Assembly (NCBI RefSeq): GCF_900113735.1
Contig: NZ_FOQM01000012.1
Coordinates: 1-64,000, forward strand
DNA from: Bradyrhizobium sp. Gha
GTDB taxonomy: Bacteria > Pseudomonadota > Alphaproteobacteria > Rhizobiales > Xanthobacteraceae
Reading direction: 5' to 3'
Length of the DNA: 64,000 nucleotides
Both the position numbers and the translations under genes were made by a program. The notes under the pieces were generated by a model. The model was not told the DNA's origin and made no database searches. It was given only the letters and a program-made list of their open reading frames with translations. Each line of letters opens with the position of its first letter. Positions within the stretch are counted from its first letter, which is position 1. This document shows, piece after piece, positions 8,254 to 16,543 of this stretch.

Positions 8254-8517
8254 TTATTTGCCCATGGTGGCGTGCATCGCCTTGTTCAGGTGTATGCCGC
8301 ACGCGCCCATTTTGCCGTTGAGCATCGAATCCTGCGCGGAGGCGACTTCCTTCTGAGCGACGATCTTGCCGTCGCCATCGGGCATCCCTTCGACCGCAGT
8401 CTCGGTCTTCTCAAGATTGCCCGAGCTGCAGCCACCCGCGCTGTGCTTGGTTGCTTGAACCGGCGCGACGGCGAAGGCGACGGCAGCAATGGCGATAACC
8501 CCGAGTAACTTCGTCAT
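8254..8517 (-). CDS. Small secreted protein, unknown function
   Basis: 87 residues. A signal peptide of about 22 residues (MTKLLGVIAIAAVAFAVAPVQA) precedes a ~65-residue mature part with two Cys (GGCSSG and MGACGIH), which could form one disulfide. AAGGAAAG precedes the ATG at 8517. A longer upstream frame exists but lacks a signal and contains non-coding-like sequence. I do not recognise a named domain; similar 80-90-residue secreted proteins are common in bradyrhizobia. Confidence 0.75.
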   Translation of the reverse strand: MTKLLGVIAIAAVAFAVAPVQATKHSAGGCSSGNLEKTETAVEGMPDGDGKIVAQKEVASAQDSMLNGKMGACGIHLNKAMHATMGK

Positions 8518-9211
8518 GACGTTACTTTCCTTCTCTTGTTTTTGTGACAGATCCAGCGACATCGCGGGAATCCGCAACACGACTTTGCTGCCGACGTGGC
8601 AACTTGCCGCAATAAATTCCCCGCGAGAATCGCGTGATGTTGCGTGCGGCGCAGAGGCGCATGCGAAATTTCTGATTTTCATTACAACTTCGTAATCAGG
8701 TCTTGCACGCTCAGCGTGTGTGCGACGCACAATGGCTTGCCGCCTCGAGATTGGACCGGAGGAGCGGTCCGGCACCAGGTGAAGCACCGAAGGCCATTCT
8801 TGGGATGGGCTCCTTCAGAGATTTAGGCGCGGCTGCAATCCATCACGTCGAAATGAACATTAATTCATATCTTGGAAACCTACTTCATGTGAGTTGCGCA
8901 TGACGAACTTGGGTTTACATGCTGACTGAGCAGCGCTCCGTATCAGCGAAATGTAACCTGCCACGGCAAGGTTCGGCATGATTGAAATCGCATAATCTAA
9001 TGACATCGCAGAGACTTATTCCAATTATCGTCCTATCTCACCCAGGCGTTTGACGCGAGTGCCGATGGGTTAATCGTTCCTTACTAGTGCTATGCGTTGT
9101 TCGCTTAGCTGCATCGCAACATATGAACTTTCGCGACGCACCACTCTCACTTATATTCATTTCAACGATGACGCCTCGGCAAAGGCTGAATCGAACTACA
9201 GGAGACTACAA
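8518..9211. other. 694-base intergenic region with stacked hairpins
   Basis: No convincing protein gene is present. AT content is higher than in the neighbours from about 8840 to 9100. At 8706-8770 there are adjacent inverted repeats: CACGC-TCA-GCGTG, then TGTG-CGACG-CACA, then GGACCG-GAGGAG-CGGTCC. Read on the minus strand, the last hairpin exposes CTCCTC in its loop. The region must also hold the promoters of the minus-strand secreted protein and of the DUF1127 gene; no consensus -35/-10 pair could be assigned with confidence. Confidence 0.45.
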
Positions 9212-9364
9212 ATGCTGCTCTCGCTCATCCGCATGATCCAGGCCTTCCGGGACTATCAGCGCAACGTTGCCGAGCTGTCCCAGCTCAGCGATCGCGAACT
9301 GGCCGACATCGGCCTTGATCGCTCGGACATCCCGCGTGTTGCTGCCGGTCAGTTCCAGGGCTGA
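9212..9364 (+). CDS. DUF1127 domain small protein
   Basis: 50 residues, MLLSLIRMIQAFRDYQRNVAEL followed by the hallmark LSDRELADIGLDRSDIPRVAAG of DUF1127 (YjiS-like) proteins. CAGGAGA lies eight bases before the ATG. Short DUF1127 proteins in alphaproteobacteria have been linked to RNA metabolism and phosphate or carbon responses; nothing here shows which applies. A hairpin follows 34 bases downstream. It has a long upstream region of its own. Confidence 0.92.
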   Translation: MLLSLIRMIQAFRDYQRNVAELSQLSDRELADIGLDRSDIPRVAAGQFQG

Positions 9365-9398
9365 TCTCGTTTCAGCCCTTCACCGGTCGAACCGATAG

Positions 9399-9417
9399 CG
9401 CCCGCCTCGTGCGGGCG
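9399..9417 (+). terminator. Hairpin terminator after the DUF1127 gene
   Basis: CGCCCGC-CTCGT-GCGGGCG forms a 7-bp stem with a five-base loop, followed by TTGT. It separates the DUF1127 gene from trmFO. Confidence 0.7.
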
Positions 9418-9491
9418 TTGTCGCATCTGGTGGCAGAAAACTCGATTTCGGCGATTCCACTCACCGCTGAAAAGCGCTACCTGTCCGCCCC

Positions 9492-10919
9492 ATGACAGGA
9501 TCTCTATCCAATATTGTGCACGTCATCGGCGCCGGCCTTGCCGGTTCCGAGGCGGCCTGGCAGGTGGCCAAATCGGGCGTGCCCGTCGTGCTGCACGAGA
9601 TGCGGCCAGACCGCATGACCGAGGCGCACCGAACCGACGGGTTCGCCGAGCTCGTCTGCTCCAATTCGTTCCGCTCCGACGATGCCGCCAACAACGCTGT
9701 CGGCCTGCTGCACGCCGAAATGCGCCGCCTCGACTCGCTGATCATGCGCGCGGCCGATGCCAACCAGGTGCCCGCCGGGGGAGCACTCGCGGTCGACCGC
9801 GACGGCTTCTCCGCAGCGGTCACCAAGGCGCTGAACGACCACCCTCTCATCGAGATCGCCCGCGGCGAGGTCAAAGGCCTGCCGCCGGCCGATTGGAGCA
9901 ACGTCGTTATTGCGACCGGCCCCCTCACCTCCGCCCCGCTGGCCGAGGCCATCCGCGAGTTGACCGACGAGAACGCGCTCGCCTTCTTCGATGCGATCGC
10001 GCCGATCGTGCACCGCGACTCCGTCGACATGTCGGTGGCATGGTTCCAGTCGCGCTACGATAAGGTCGGCCCCGGCGGTACCGGTGCCGATTACATCAAC
10101 TGCCCCATGACCAAGGAGCAGTATGACGGCTTCGTCGCCGCACTCATCGGCGGCGAGAAGACCGAGTTCAAGGAATGGGAGACCAACACGCCCTATTTCG
10201 ACGGCTGCCTGCCGATCGAGGTGATGGCGGAACGTGGGCCCGAGACGCTGCGCCACGGGCCGATGAAGCCGGTCGGCCTCACCAATCCGCACGATCCCAC
10301 AACAAAGTCCTATGCGATCGTGCAGCTGCGCCAGGACAACAAGCTCGGCACGCTCTACAACATCGTCGGCTTCCAGACGAAGCTGAAATACGGCGAGCAA
10401 CAGCGCATCTTCCGCACCATTCCCGGGCTGGAGAAGGCCGAATTCGCCCGTCTCGGCGGGCTGCACCGCAACACCTTCCTCAACTCGCCAAAGCTGCTCG
10501 ATGGCCAGTTGCGCTTGCGCGCACAGCCGCGACTGCGCTTTGCCGGCCAGATGACGGGCTGCGAAGGCTATGTGGAGTCCGCCAGCGTCGGCCTGATCGC
10601 GGGCCTCTACGCGGCTGCCGACGCGCGCGGCGAGACGCTTGCGAGCCCACCAGGCACGACCGCGCTTGGATCGCTGCTCGGCCACATCACCGGCGGCCAC
10701 ATCGAGGCCATCGAACCGGGCACGCGCTCGTTCCAGCCGATGAACATCAATTTCGGCTTGTTCCCGCCGCTCGCGAGCGCTCCCACGAAGAAGCCCGACG
10801 GCACGCGCTTACGCGGCAACGAGAAGACGGTGGCCAAGAAGCAAGCCATGAGCGCTTTGGCGCTCGCCGATCTCGATCGCTGGATCGCCGATCATTTGCG
10901 TATCGCCGCAGCCGCGTGA
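9492..10919 (+). CDS. trmFO: tRNA (uracil-5-)-methyltransferase, folate/FAD-dependent
   Basis: 475 residues, close to the usual TrmFO length. The N-terminal Rossmann motif [14 protein letters not shown] binds [32 protein letters not shown] and the later [17 protein letters not shown] with the second catalytic Cys are TrmFO signatures. It makes ribothymidine at position 54 of tRNA, taking the methylene carbon from 5,10-methylene-THF. This is the folate-dependent alternative to TrmA and is typical of alphaproteobacteria and Gram-positives. The next gene starts seven bases after its stop, so the two are probably co-transcribed. Confidence 0.97.
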   Translation: MTGSLSNIVHVIGAGLAGSEAAWQVAKSGVPVVLHEMRPDRMTEAHRTDGFAELVCSNSFRSDDAANNAVGLLHAEMRRLDSLIMRAADANQVPAGGALAVDRDGFSAAVTKALNDHPLIEIARGEVKGLPPADWSNVVIATGPLTSAPLAEAIRELTDENALAFFDAIAPIVHRDSVDMSVAWFQSRYDKVGPGGTGADYINCPMTKEQYDGFVAALIGGEKTEFKEWETNTPYFDGCLPIEVMAERGPETLRHGPMKPVGLTNPHDPTTKSYAIVQLRQDNKLGTLYNIVGFQTKLKYGEQQRIFRTIPGLEKAEFARLGGLHRNTFLNSPKLLDGQLRLRAQPRLRFAGQMTGCEGYVESASVGLIAGLYAAADARGETLASPPGTTALGSLLGHITGGHIEAIEPGTRSFQPMNINFGLFPPLASAPTKKPDGTRLRGNEKTVAKKQAMSALALADLDRWIADHLRIAAAA

Positions 10920-10926
10920 GTTTTCG

Positions 10927-12021
10927 ATGAGCCTCCCGAAAAACGACGCCGCGGTGCTCTCGGCGCGCTGGACCGAGGGCGTGTTGCTCAAGCGCGACGT
11001 GTTCTCGACCGTCGAGCGCGGGCGCTTCCGCGCCGATGACGGCGAGGTCGAGGCGGTGCTGCGTCGCCTCGATGAAGTGCCCTGGTGGTCGTTCCTGCTG
11101 GCACGTCATCTGTTTGCGCGCGAGAAGCACGCGCTGTCGCTCGCCAAGGGCCTCGACGTCGGTCCTGAATTGCTCTGGGCCGGTCGCCGCGCGCTGGTGC
11201 GTGGGTTCATCGACGGCGTCGCGCTGCATCTGGCAAAGCCGCATGGTGACGTCGCCTATTTCCGCTCGGCGAAGGACGTACTGCGCCGCCTGCGCCGCGC
11301 AGGCATCTGCCACAACGATCTTGCCAAGGAACAGAACTGGCTGATGGGCCGCGACGGGCGCGCCTATGTGACCGATTTCCAGCTGGCGGCGTGCTTCAAG
11401 CGGCGTGGCCGGCTTTACCGCATCCTCGCCTATGAAGATCTCCGGCACCTGCTCAAGCACAAGCGCACCTACGCGCCCGAGGCGCTGACGCCGCGCGAGC
11501 GAAAGGTCCTGGCGAAGAAGTCCTTTGCCGCCAGCCTGTGGCTCGTGACAGGCAAGAAGGTCTATCGCGCGATCACGCGCGGCCTGTTCAACTTCACCGA
11601 CCGCGAGGGCGGCGGTCGTCGGCTCGTCAACGATGCGCCGGTGCTTGCCGAGCTGATCCGCAAGAATCCCGCGGTGCGCGACACCGCCATCGTCGCCTTT
11701 GCCGACCGTCGCTCAGGTGTTGGGCTCTATGCGTTTGTGGAAGCTGATCAGGCTACGCTCGAGGGCCAGTTGCGGAACGAGCTCACGGCCGCCAAGGGGC
11801 CAAAGCCGCCGGAACACATCCAGGTGGTGCACGCGTTGCCGCGCGACACCAGCGGAAAGCCGCGCACCGAGGTCCTGCAACTGGTCGCGATGAATCAGCT
11901 CGACCTGATCGAGCCGATGATGAGGAACGACCAGGACCGCGCGTTCCTGAAGGACATCCTGGAGCAACGCAAAAACCTGCGCGATCGCTTCAACTTCGAG
12001 GCGGACCTGCCAACCGGTTAG
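10927..12021 (+). CDS. Kinase-like protein fused to an AMP-binding-C-like domain
   Basis: 364 residues in two parts. The N-terminal part (about 15-165) looks like an atypical kinase fold: a catalytic-loop-like HNDLAKEQN (H129, N130, D131, N137) and TDFQLA (D150) in place of DFG, but no clear glycine-rich loop. The C-terminal part (about 240-325) resembles the small C-terminal domain of ANL adenylating enzymes: NPAVRDTAIVAF, then LPRDTSGKPRTEV, where K311 lies at the place of the catalytic Lys of those enzymes. A large adenylation domain is absent. It starts seven bases after trmFO. Usually annotated as a serine/threonine kinase; its substrate is unknown. Confidence 0.7.
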   Translation: MSLPKNDAAVLSARWTEGVLLKRDVFSTVERGRFRADDGEVEAVLRRLDEVPWWSFLLARHLFAREKHALSLAKGLDVGPELLWAGRRALVRGFIDGVALHLAKPHGDVAYFRSAKDVLRRLRRAGICHNDLAKEQNWLMGRDGRAYVTDFQLAACFKRRGRLYRILAYEDLRHLLKHKRTYAPEALTPRERKVLAKKSFAASLWLVTGKKVYRAITRGLFNFTDREGGGRRLVNDAPVLAELIRKNPAVRDTAIVAFADRRSGVGLYAFVEADQATLEGQLRNELTAAKGPKPPEHIQVVHALPRDTSGKPRTEVLQLVAMNQLDLIEPMMRNDQDRAFLKDILEQRKNLRDRFNFEADLPTG

Positions 12022-12112
12022 GCGGGCTGCGTTGCGCCTTGAAGCGTCCACAATGCCGGTAGAGAAGCCGGGGACCACGCTGACTTGGGGAACAATGAAT
12101 CGTTGGGGGACC

Positions 12113-12670
12113 ATGAGGCGCCGCGCGCCCCTGCTAATCGCAGGTCTGGTGCTGCTGACTGCGGCGCCTGTGATGGCGGCCGAGTCGGCCGCCGAACAGA
12201 TCTCCAGCTTCCGGCTGAAGCATGGCGAGGGCCGCGTCATACGCGACGCAACGCTCGACCGCATTGCCATGGACCAGGCGCGCGCGATGGCGGCCAAGGA
12301 TGATCTCAGCCACGACGCCCTCGGCCCGTTCAACAAGCGCGTCGCACCGTCAGGCGCGGGCCGCGCCGCCGAGAACATCGCCTATGGCTACGACAATTTC
12401 GAGAAGACGCTGGGACAGTGGATCGACTCCTCCGGGCACCGCAAGAACCTGCTGCTCCACAACGCCTCCCGAGTCGGAATCGCGAGCGCGAAGAATGCCA
12501 GCGGCAAGCGGACCTATTGGGCCATGGTGATTGCCGGCGATTACGAGCCGAAGCCGGGAAAGGGCAAGAAGGATACCGAACCGCTGGTCGCCCTGAGACG
12601 CGAGACCGCGCCCGCAAGCAAGCCCAAATCCAGCAACTGCCACATCAAGCTGCTCGGCCTCTGCATCTGA
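12113..12670 (+). CDS. Secreted CAP (SCP/PR-1-like) domain protein
   Basis: 185 residues. A signal peptide (MRRRAPLLIAGLVLLTAAPVMA) precedes a CAP domain with the expected residues: H67 in LSHDAL, E87 in AENIAYG, W103 and the GHRKNLL motif around H109. The tail is Lys-rich and ends with a Cys pair (NCHIKLLGLC) that could be disulfide bonded. Two in-frame ATGs (12095 and 12113) both have G-rich sites; the later gives the more typical signal length. Bacterial CAP proteins are extracytoplasmic; the activity is unknown. Confidence 0.85.
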   Translation: MRRRAPLLIAGLVLLTAAPVMAAESAAEQISSFRLKHGEGRVIRDATLDRIAMDQARAMAAKDDLSHDALGPFNKRVAPSGAGRAAENIAYGYDNFEKTLGQWIDSSGHRKNLLLHNASRVGIASAKNASGKRTYWAMVIAGDYEPKPGKGKKDTEPLVALRRETAPASKPKSSNCHIKLLGLCI

Positions 12671-12764
12671 AGCGAACGCCAAGCCCGTCCCTCGCGGCCT
12701 CCGTCTTGCTCGCCCTCCCCAGCGCGTCTAATCCATTCAGCAGGATTGCGAGAGGGAGGCCCAC

Positions 12765-13943
12765 TTGATCGACATCCACCGACTTCGTGCCGACACGCCG
12801 GCGGCCTCCCGGCTTGCCTATCTGCACAACGCGGGCGCGGCGCTCATGCCGGCGGCCGTCGTCTCGGCGATGAAGCAGCATATCGATCTGGAGAGCGAGA
12901 TCGGAGGTTATGCGGCCGCCGACCGCGAGTCTGACCGGCTCGATGCGGTCTACGGCTCGGTCGCGCGCTTGCTGAACGCCGCACCGGACGAGATTGCGCT
13001 CATGGAGAACGCAACGGTGGCCTGGCAGATGGCATTCTATGCGCTGCCGTTTCGCGCCGGCGATCGGATTCTGACCGCCGAGGCCGAATACGCCGCCAAC
13101 TATGTCGCGTTGCTCCAGGTCGCCAAGCGAACCGGCGCCGTCATTGAGATCGTGCCGAGCGACGCAAGCGGCGAGCTCGATGTCGATGTGCTCGAACGCA
13201 TGATCGATCATCGCGTGAAGCTGATTGCGATCACCTGGGTTCCGACCAATGGCGGGCTCGTCAATCCCGCCGCGGCAATCGGCAAAATCGCGCAGGCGCA
13301 CGGCATTCCCTATCTGCTCGATGCCTGCCAGGCAGTCGGCCAGATGCAGGTCGATGTCGAAGCCATCGGCTGTGACATGCTGTCCGCCACGGGTCGCAAA
13401 TTCCTGCGCGGACCGCGCGGCACCGGCTTTCTCTATGTCCGCCGTGAGCTGCTGCAGCAGCTTGAGCCACCGATGATCGACCATTTTGCTGCGCCCTGGG
13501 TCGCGCGGGACCGCTATCAGCTCCGCGACGATGCGCGCCGGTTCGAGACCTGGGAGAACAACTACGTGGCCCGGCTTGGCCTCGGCGTTGCCGTCGACTA
13601 CGCTCTTGCGATCGGCCTCGGCCGGATCGAGCGGCGCTGCCGCTTGCTTGCGGACCGTCTCCGCCGCGGTCTCGCCGCGATCAGTGGCATCATCATTCGC
13701 GACCTCGGTCATGCGCCGGGCGCGATCGTCAGCTTCACGATGGAGGGCCGTGAGGCCGACACCATCGTCAGCAGCGCCGCTGCGGCCGGTATCACCATCG
13801 GCGCCTCGCATCCGTCGAGCACCCGCATCGACGCGGAAGTCCGGGCGCTGCCGGTGGTCGTTCGCGCCTCCCCGCATTACTACAACACGGAAGCCGAGAT
13901 CGATCGGTTGATCGACCACCTCGCGGAGCTGGCAGCGCGATAG
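12765..13943 (+). CDS. Class V aminotransferase-fold PLP enzyme
   Basis: 392 residues of the class V / cysteine-desulfurase-like fold. The PLP Lys is K212 in SATGRKFLRGPRGTGF, with the pyridine-binding D186 in LLDACQAVGQ and an ENATVAWQMA phosphate loop. The start is TTG at 12765, with GGGAGG eight bases upstream; no in-frame ATG fits. It lacks the mobile Cys loop of IscS/SufS, so cysteine desulfuration is unlikely. Isopenicillin-N epimerase-like or ergothioneine-type lyases belong to the same group; the substrate is not determinable. It ends six bases before the converging threonine ammonia-lyase gene. Confidence 0.88.
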   Translation: MIDIHRLRADTPAASRLAYLHNAGAALMPAAVVSAMKQHIDLESEIGGYAAADRESDRLDAVYGSVARLLNAAPDEIALMENATVAWQMAFYALPFRAGDRILTAEAEYAANYVALLQVAKRTGAVIEIVPSDASGELDVDVLERMIDHRVKLIAITWVPTNGGLVNPAAAIGKIAQAHGIPYLLDACQAVGQMQVDVEAIGCDMLSATGRKFLRGPRGTGFLYVRRELLQQLEPPMIDHFAAPWVARDRYQLRDDARRFETWENNYVARLGLGVAVDYALAIGLGRIERRCRLLADRLRRGLAAISGIIIRDLGHAPGAIVSFTMEGREADTIVSSAAAAGITIGASHPSSTRIDAEVRALPVVVRASPHYYNTEAEIDRLIDHLAELAAR

Positions 13944-13949
13944 CGCTGC

Positions 13950-15194
13950 TCAGGTGCAGCGCGCGCTCAGTCCGGAGGCGCTCAGCTTGGCCATGACCTC
14001 ATCGAGATGCGCACTGTCGCGGGTCTCGATGACGAGCTGCAGCAGCGTCGCCTTGGCCGGCAGGTCGGAGAAGGTCCGCTGGTGCGAGACCTCGATGATG
14101 TTGGCGCCGGCCTCGGCCAGCAGCGAAGCCACTGCCGCGAGCTGGCCGGGCCTGTCGGGAATATCGAGCGAGAGCTGCGTCAGCCGTCCCTCGCGCGCGA
14201 GCTCCCGCGTCAGCACCGAGGCGATCAGCCGGGTGTCGATATTGCCGCCGCTCAGCACAAGCCCGACCTTCTCGCCGGCAAAGCGCAAGGGATCGGACAT
14301 GATCGCCGCAAGTCCCGCAGCACCGGCCCCCTCGACGACCGTCTTCTCGATCGAGATCAGGGTCGCAACCGCGCGTTCGAGCTCGGCTTCGTTCACGAGC
14401 GCGATGTCGTCGACGAGACTGCGGACGATTTCACTGGTGATCTTGCCCGGCGATTTGACAGCGATGCCTTCGGCAAGCGTATCGCCGCGCGCCGGCAGAT
14501 TGCCGCCGTGGATGGCGTTGTACATGGAGGGATAGAGCCAGGCCTCGACGCCGAGAATGCGCACCGACCGCTTGATCGATTTCGCGGCGATGGCGATGCC
14601 GCTGATCAGGCCGCCTCCGCCGATCGGAACGACCAGCGTATCGAGCTCCGGCACGGCCTTGAGCATCTCCAGCCCGACCGTACCCTGGCCCGCGATGACA
14701 AGCGGATCGTCGTAGGGATGGACGAAGATCATGCCACGTGCTTCGCCGTGGCTCCGCGCAAACGCAGCCGCCTCTTCCAGGGTCGCCCCCGTGACGACCA
14801 CTTCAGCGCCGTGGTGCCTGGTGTTCTCGACCTTCACCATCGGCGTGCCCACCGGCATCACGATCGTGGCGGGAATGCCGAGCCGCTTGGCGTGATAGGC
14901 GACGCCCTGCGCGTGGTTGCCTGCCGACATTGCGACGACGCCATGCGCACGCTCTTCCGCGGTCAGCGCAGCGAGGCGATTGAGAGCGCCGCGCTCCTTG
15001 AACGAGGAGGTGAATTGAAGGTTTTCGAATTTGAGCCAGAGCTCGCAGCCGCAGATGCTGCTCAACGTGCGACTGTAGCTACAGGGCGTATCGACGACGG
15101 CGCCGTGAATGGTCGCGGCGGCGGCGTGAACGTCAGCCGGTGTAACCGGAAAGCCGCCCAGATCGGGGATTGCGGTTGGGGACATGTCGGCCAT
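13950..15194 (-). CDS. ilvA: Threonine ammonia-lyase (with ACT domain)
   Basis: About 414 residues. The PLP Lys is K66 in FTSSFKERGA, the phosphate loop is PIGGGGLISG, and a C-terminal ACT domain (about 335-414, LSLDIPDRPGQLAAVASLL) provides allosteric control. This 400-residue form with one ACT domain is the 'catabolic-like' TdcB/IlvA type and deaminates threonine to 2-oxobutyrate. The start is uncertain: ATGs at 15194 and 15185 and a longer upstream frame exist, none with a good ribosome site. It begins 45 bases after the squalene-synthase-like gene on the same strand and could be the tail of the sec operon. Confidence 0.92.
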   Translation of the reverse strand: MADMSPTAIPDLGGFPVTPADVHAAAATIHGAVVDTPCSYSRTLSSICGCELWLKFENLQFTSSFKERGALNRLAALTAEERAHGVVAMSAGNHAQGVAYHAKRLGIPATIVMPVGTPMVKVENTRHHGAEVVVTGATLEEAAAFARSHGEARGMIFVHPYDDPLVIAGQGTVGLEMLKAVPELDTLVVPIGGGGLISGIAIAAKSIKRSVRILGVEAWLYPSMYNAIHGGNLPARGDTLAEGIAVKSPGKITSEIVRSLVDDIALVNEAELERAVATLISIEKTVVEGAGAAGLAAIMSDPLRFAGEKVGLVLSGGNIDTRLIASVLTRELAREGRLTQLSLDIPDRPGQLAAVASLLAEAGANIIEVSHQRTFSDLPAKATLLQLVIETRDSAHLDEVMAKLSASGLSARCT

Positions 15195-15239
15195 GGGACA
15201 GCATAGAGCATTTGGCCGGTCCGGGCGATAAGCCAAATG

Positions 15240-16103
15240 CTATTTGGTAAATTCCCGCGATCGTGACGCCCGCCACAGCGTCCATAGCGCGCGTAGCCGC
15301 GATAACGGCTGCGGCGCGAACGGATTGCGCCCGGGCCGCGACAGGCGATCGAGATCAGCCCGCGCCTGACTCAACGGGAGGAACGCCGGCCGCACCGAGG
15401 GCGGCAGTTGCACCAGCAGCGACGAGGCCATCGCCAGATGCTGCCGGGCTTCGCCGATGAGCTGGTCCAGCACGGCATGGAGGTTGGGCGTCTGCTTGCC
15501 GGCGAACACATCTTCCGTGGCGCAGCCATGGCTGGTCAGGAATTGCTGCGGCAGAAACAATTGGCGATGGGACGAGTCCCGTGGCAGGTTTGCGATCACC
15601 TGCGCGATGCCCTGCGCCAGCCCCGCGTGGCGCGCGAGGTGCCCAGCCGCCTCCGAAACTTCGCCCATGATCCGCGCCGCCAGCACAAACAACGCCGAAG
15701 AGGTCGCGGCCAGATAGCCCTCGAGCGCCGTCATGGTCGGCATCGGGTCGTTGTAGAGATCGAACTGATGCTCGTCGACGAGCAGCGACAACGGCTCGAC
15801 CGGCAGGTCAAAATCGGCGATCGCGCGCAACAGCTCCGCTGCCACCGGATTGCCCTCGGCGCTGCCGTGGACAAGGCCCGAGAGCAGATCGGTCCACCAT
15901 TGAAAGCGGATCTCGCCGGGCAAGGGCTGGCTCACCTGGTCGCGGACGCGGACGATCTCGACATTGAAGGCGTAGAGCGCCAGCAGCGCGCGGCGCTCGG
16001 CAGCCGGTGCAAACAGCGTCGCGGCATAGCGTGGAAAGTCGTGGCTGCGCACCAGATCGGCGCAGAAGGTCACGCTGTCGGCCGGCGTCGCAGCGCTGCT
16101 CAT
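15240..16103 (-). CDS. Squalene/phytoene synthase-like protein, NDUFAF6-type (active site degenerate)
   Basis: 287 residues with the all-helical trans-isoprenyl synthase fold. The two Asp-rich metal motifs needed for catalysis are not kept: the first region reads IVRVRDQVSQP (about 50-60) and the second ANLPRDSSHRQLFLP (about 171-185) without the DxxxD pattern. Such degenerate members include NDUFAF6, a mitochondrial complex I assembly factor. The ATG overlaps the stop of the Mth938-domain gene by four bases, and that gene is a homologue of NDUFAF3. I therefore infer a role in NADH dehydrogenase assembly rather than carotenoid or hopanoid synthesis. Confidence 0.75.
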   Translation of the reverse strand: MSSAATPADSVTFCADLVRSHDFPRYAATLFAPAAERRALLALYAFNVEIVRVRDQVSQPLPGEIRFQWWTDLLSGLVHGSAEGNPVAAELLRAIADFDLPVEPLSLLVDEHQFDLYNDPMPTMTALEGYLAATSSALFVLAARIMGEVSEAAGHLARHAGLAQGIAQVIANLPRDSSHRQLFLPQQFLTSHGCATEDVFAGKQTPNLHAVLDQLIGEARQHLAMASSLLVQLPPSVRPAFLPLSQARADLDRLSRPGRNPFAPQPLSRLRALWTLWRASRSREFTK

Positions 16104-16483
16104 GGCACGGCAATCAGCGCAGCCGCGACGCGGCGCCGTTCGCCGATCATGATGTTGTAGGTGCGAACGGCGGGGCCGGTCTGCATCGTATCCAGCACCA
16201 CCCTCACCGCCTTCAGCGCCTGGCGCAGCTGCGGCGGCGGCAGCCAGACGCCGGTTCCGGTCCCGACCAGCAGCGTATCGATGCTGTTGGCGGCGGCGAA
16301 AACCCGATCCAGCGAATAGCGGTCGATCTTGGTGGGATCGGTCACGTCCCAGGCCCAGATCGCGTCGGGCAGGCAGAGCAGCGATCCGCGATGCGACATG
16401 CCGGCGAAGGCAAAGCCGCCCTTGCCATAGGCCTCGATCGGCGCGGAGCGCGGGAAATGGGGAGCGTTGGGATCGCCGGCCAT
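16100..16483 (-). CDS. Mth938-like domain protein (NDUFAF3 homologue)
   Basis: 127 residues of the DUF498/Mth938 family: PIEAYGKGGFAFAGMSHRGS, then the IDTLLVGTGTG segment, and the C-terminal VRTYNIMIGERRRVAAALIAV. The mitochondrial member NDUFAF3 is a complex I assembly factor. It lies between secF (60 bases upstream) and the NDUFAF6-like gene, overlapping the latter by four bases (ATGA), so the pair is translationally coupled. No catalytic residues are known for the family. Confidence 0.88.
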   Translation of the reverse strand: MAGDPNAPHFPRSAPIEAYGKGGFAFAGMSHRGSLLCLPDAIWAWDVTDPTKIDRYSLDRVFAAANSIDTLLVGTGTGVWLPPPQLRQALKAVRVVLDTMQTGPAVRTYNIMIGERRRVAAALIAVP

Positions 16484-16543
16484 GAGCCTCGTCCGAATGA
16501 GCTGACTACCCTCGCAAACTCATGCGAGGGCAAGCGGTTCGGA

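Noticed and set aside
15240-16103. Carotenoid or hopanoid biosynthesis gene (phytoene/squalene synthase)
   Set aside because: Both Asp-rich metal motifs are degenerate and no other isoprenoid gene is nearby; the NDUFAF6-type role fits better.
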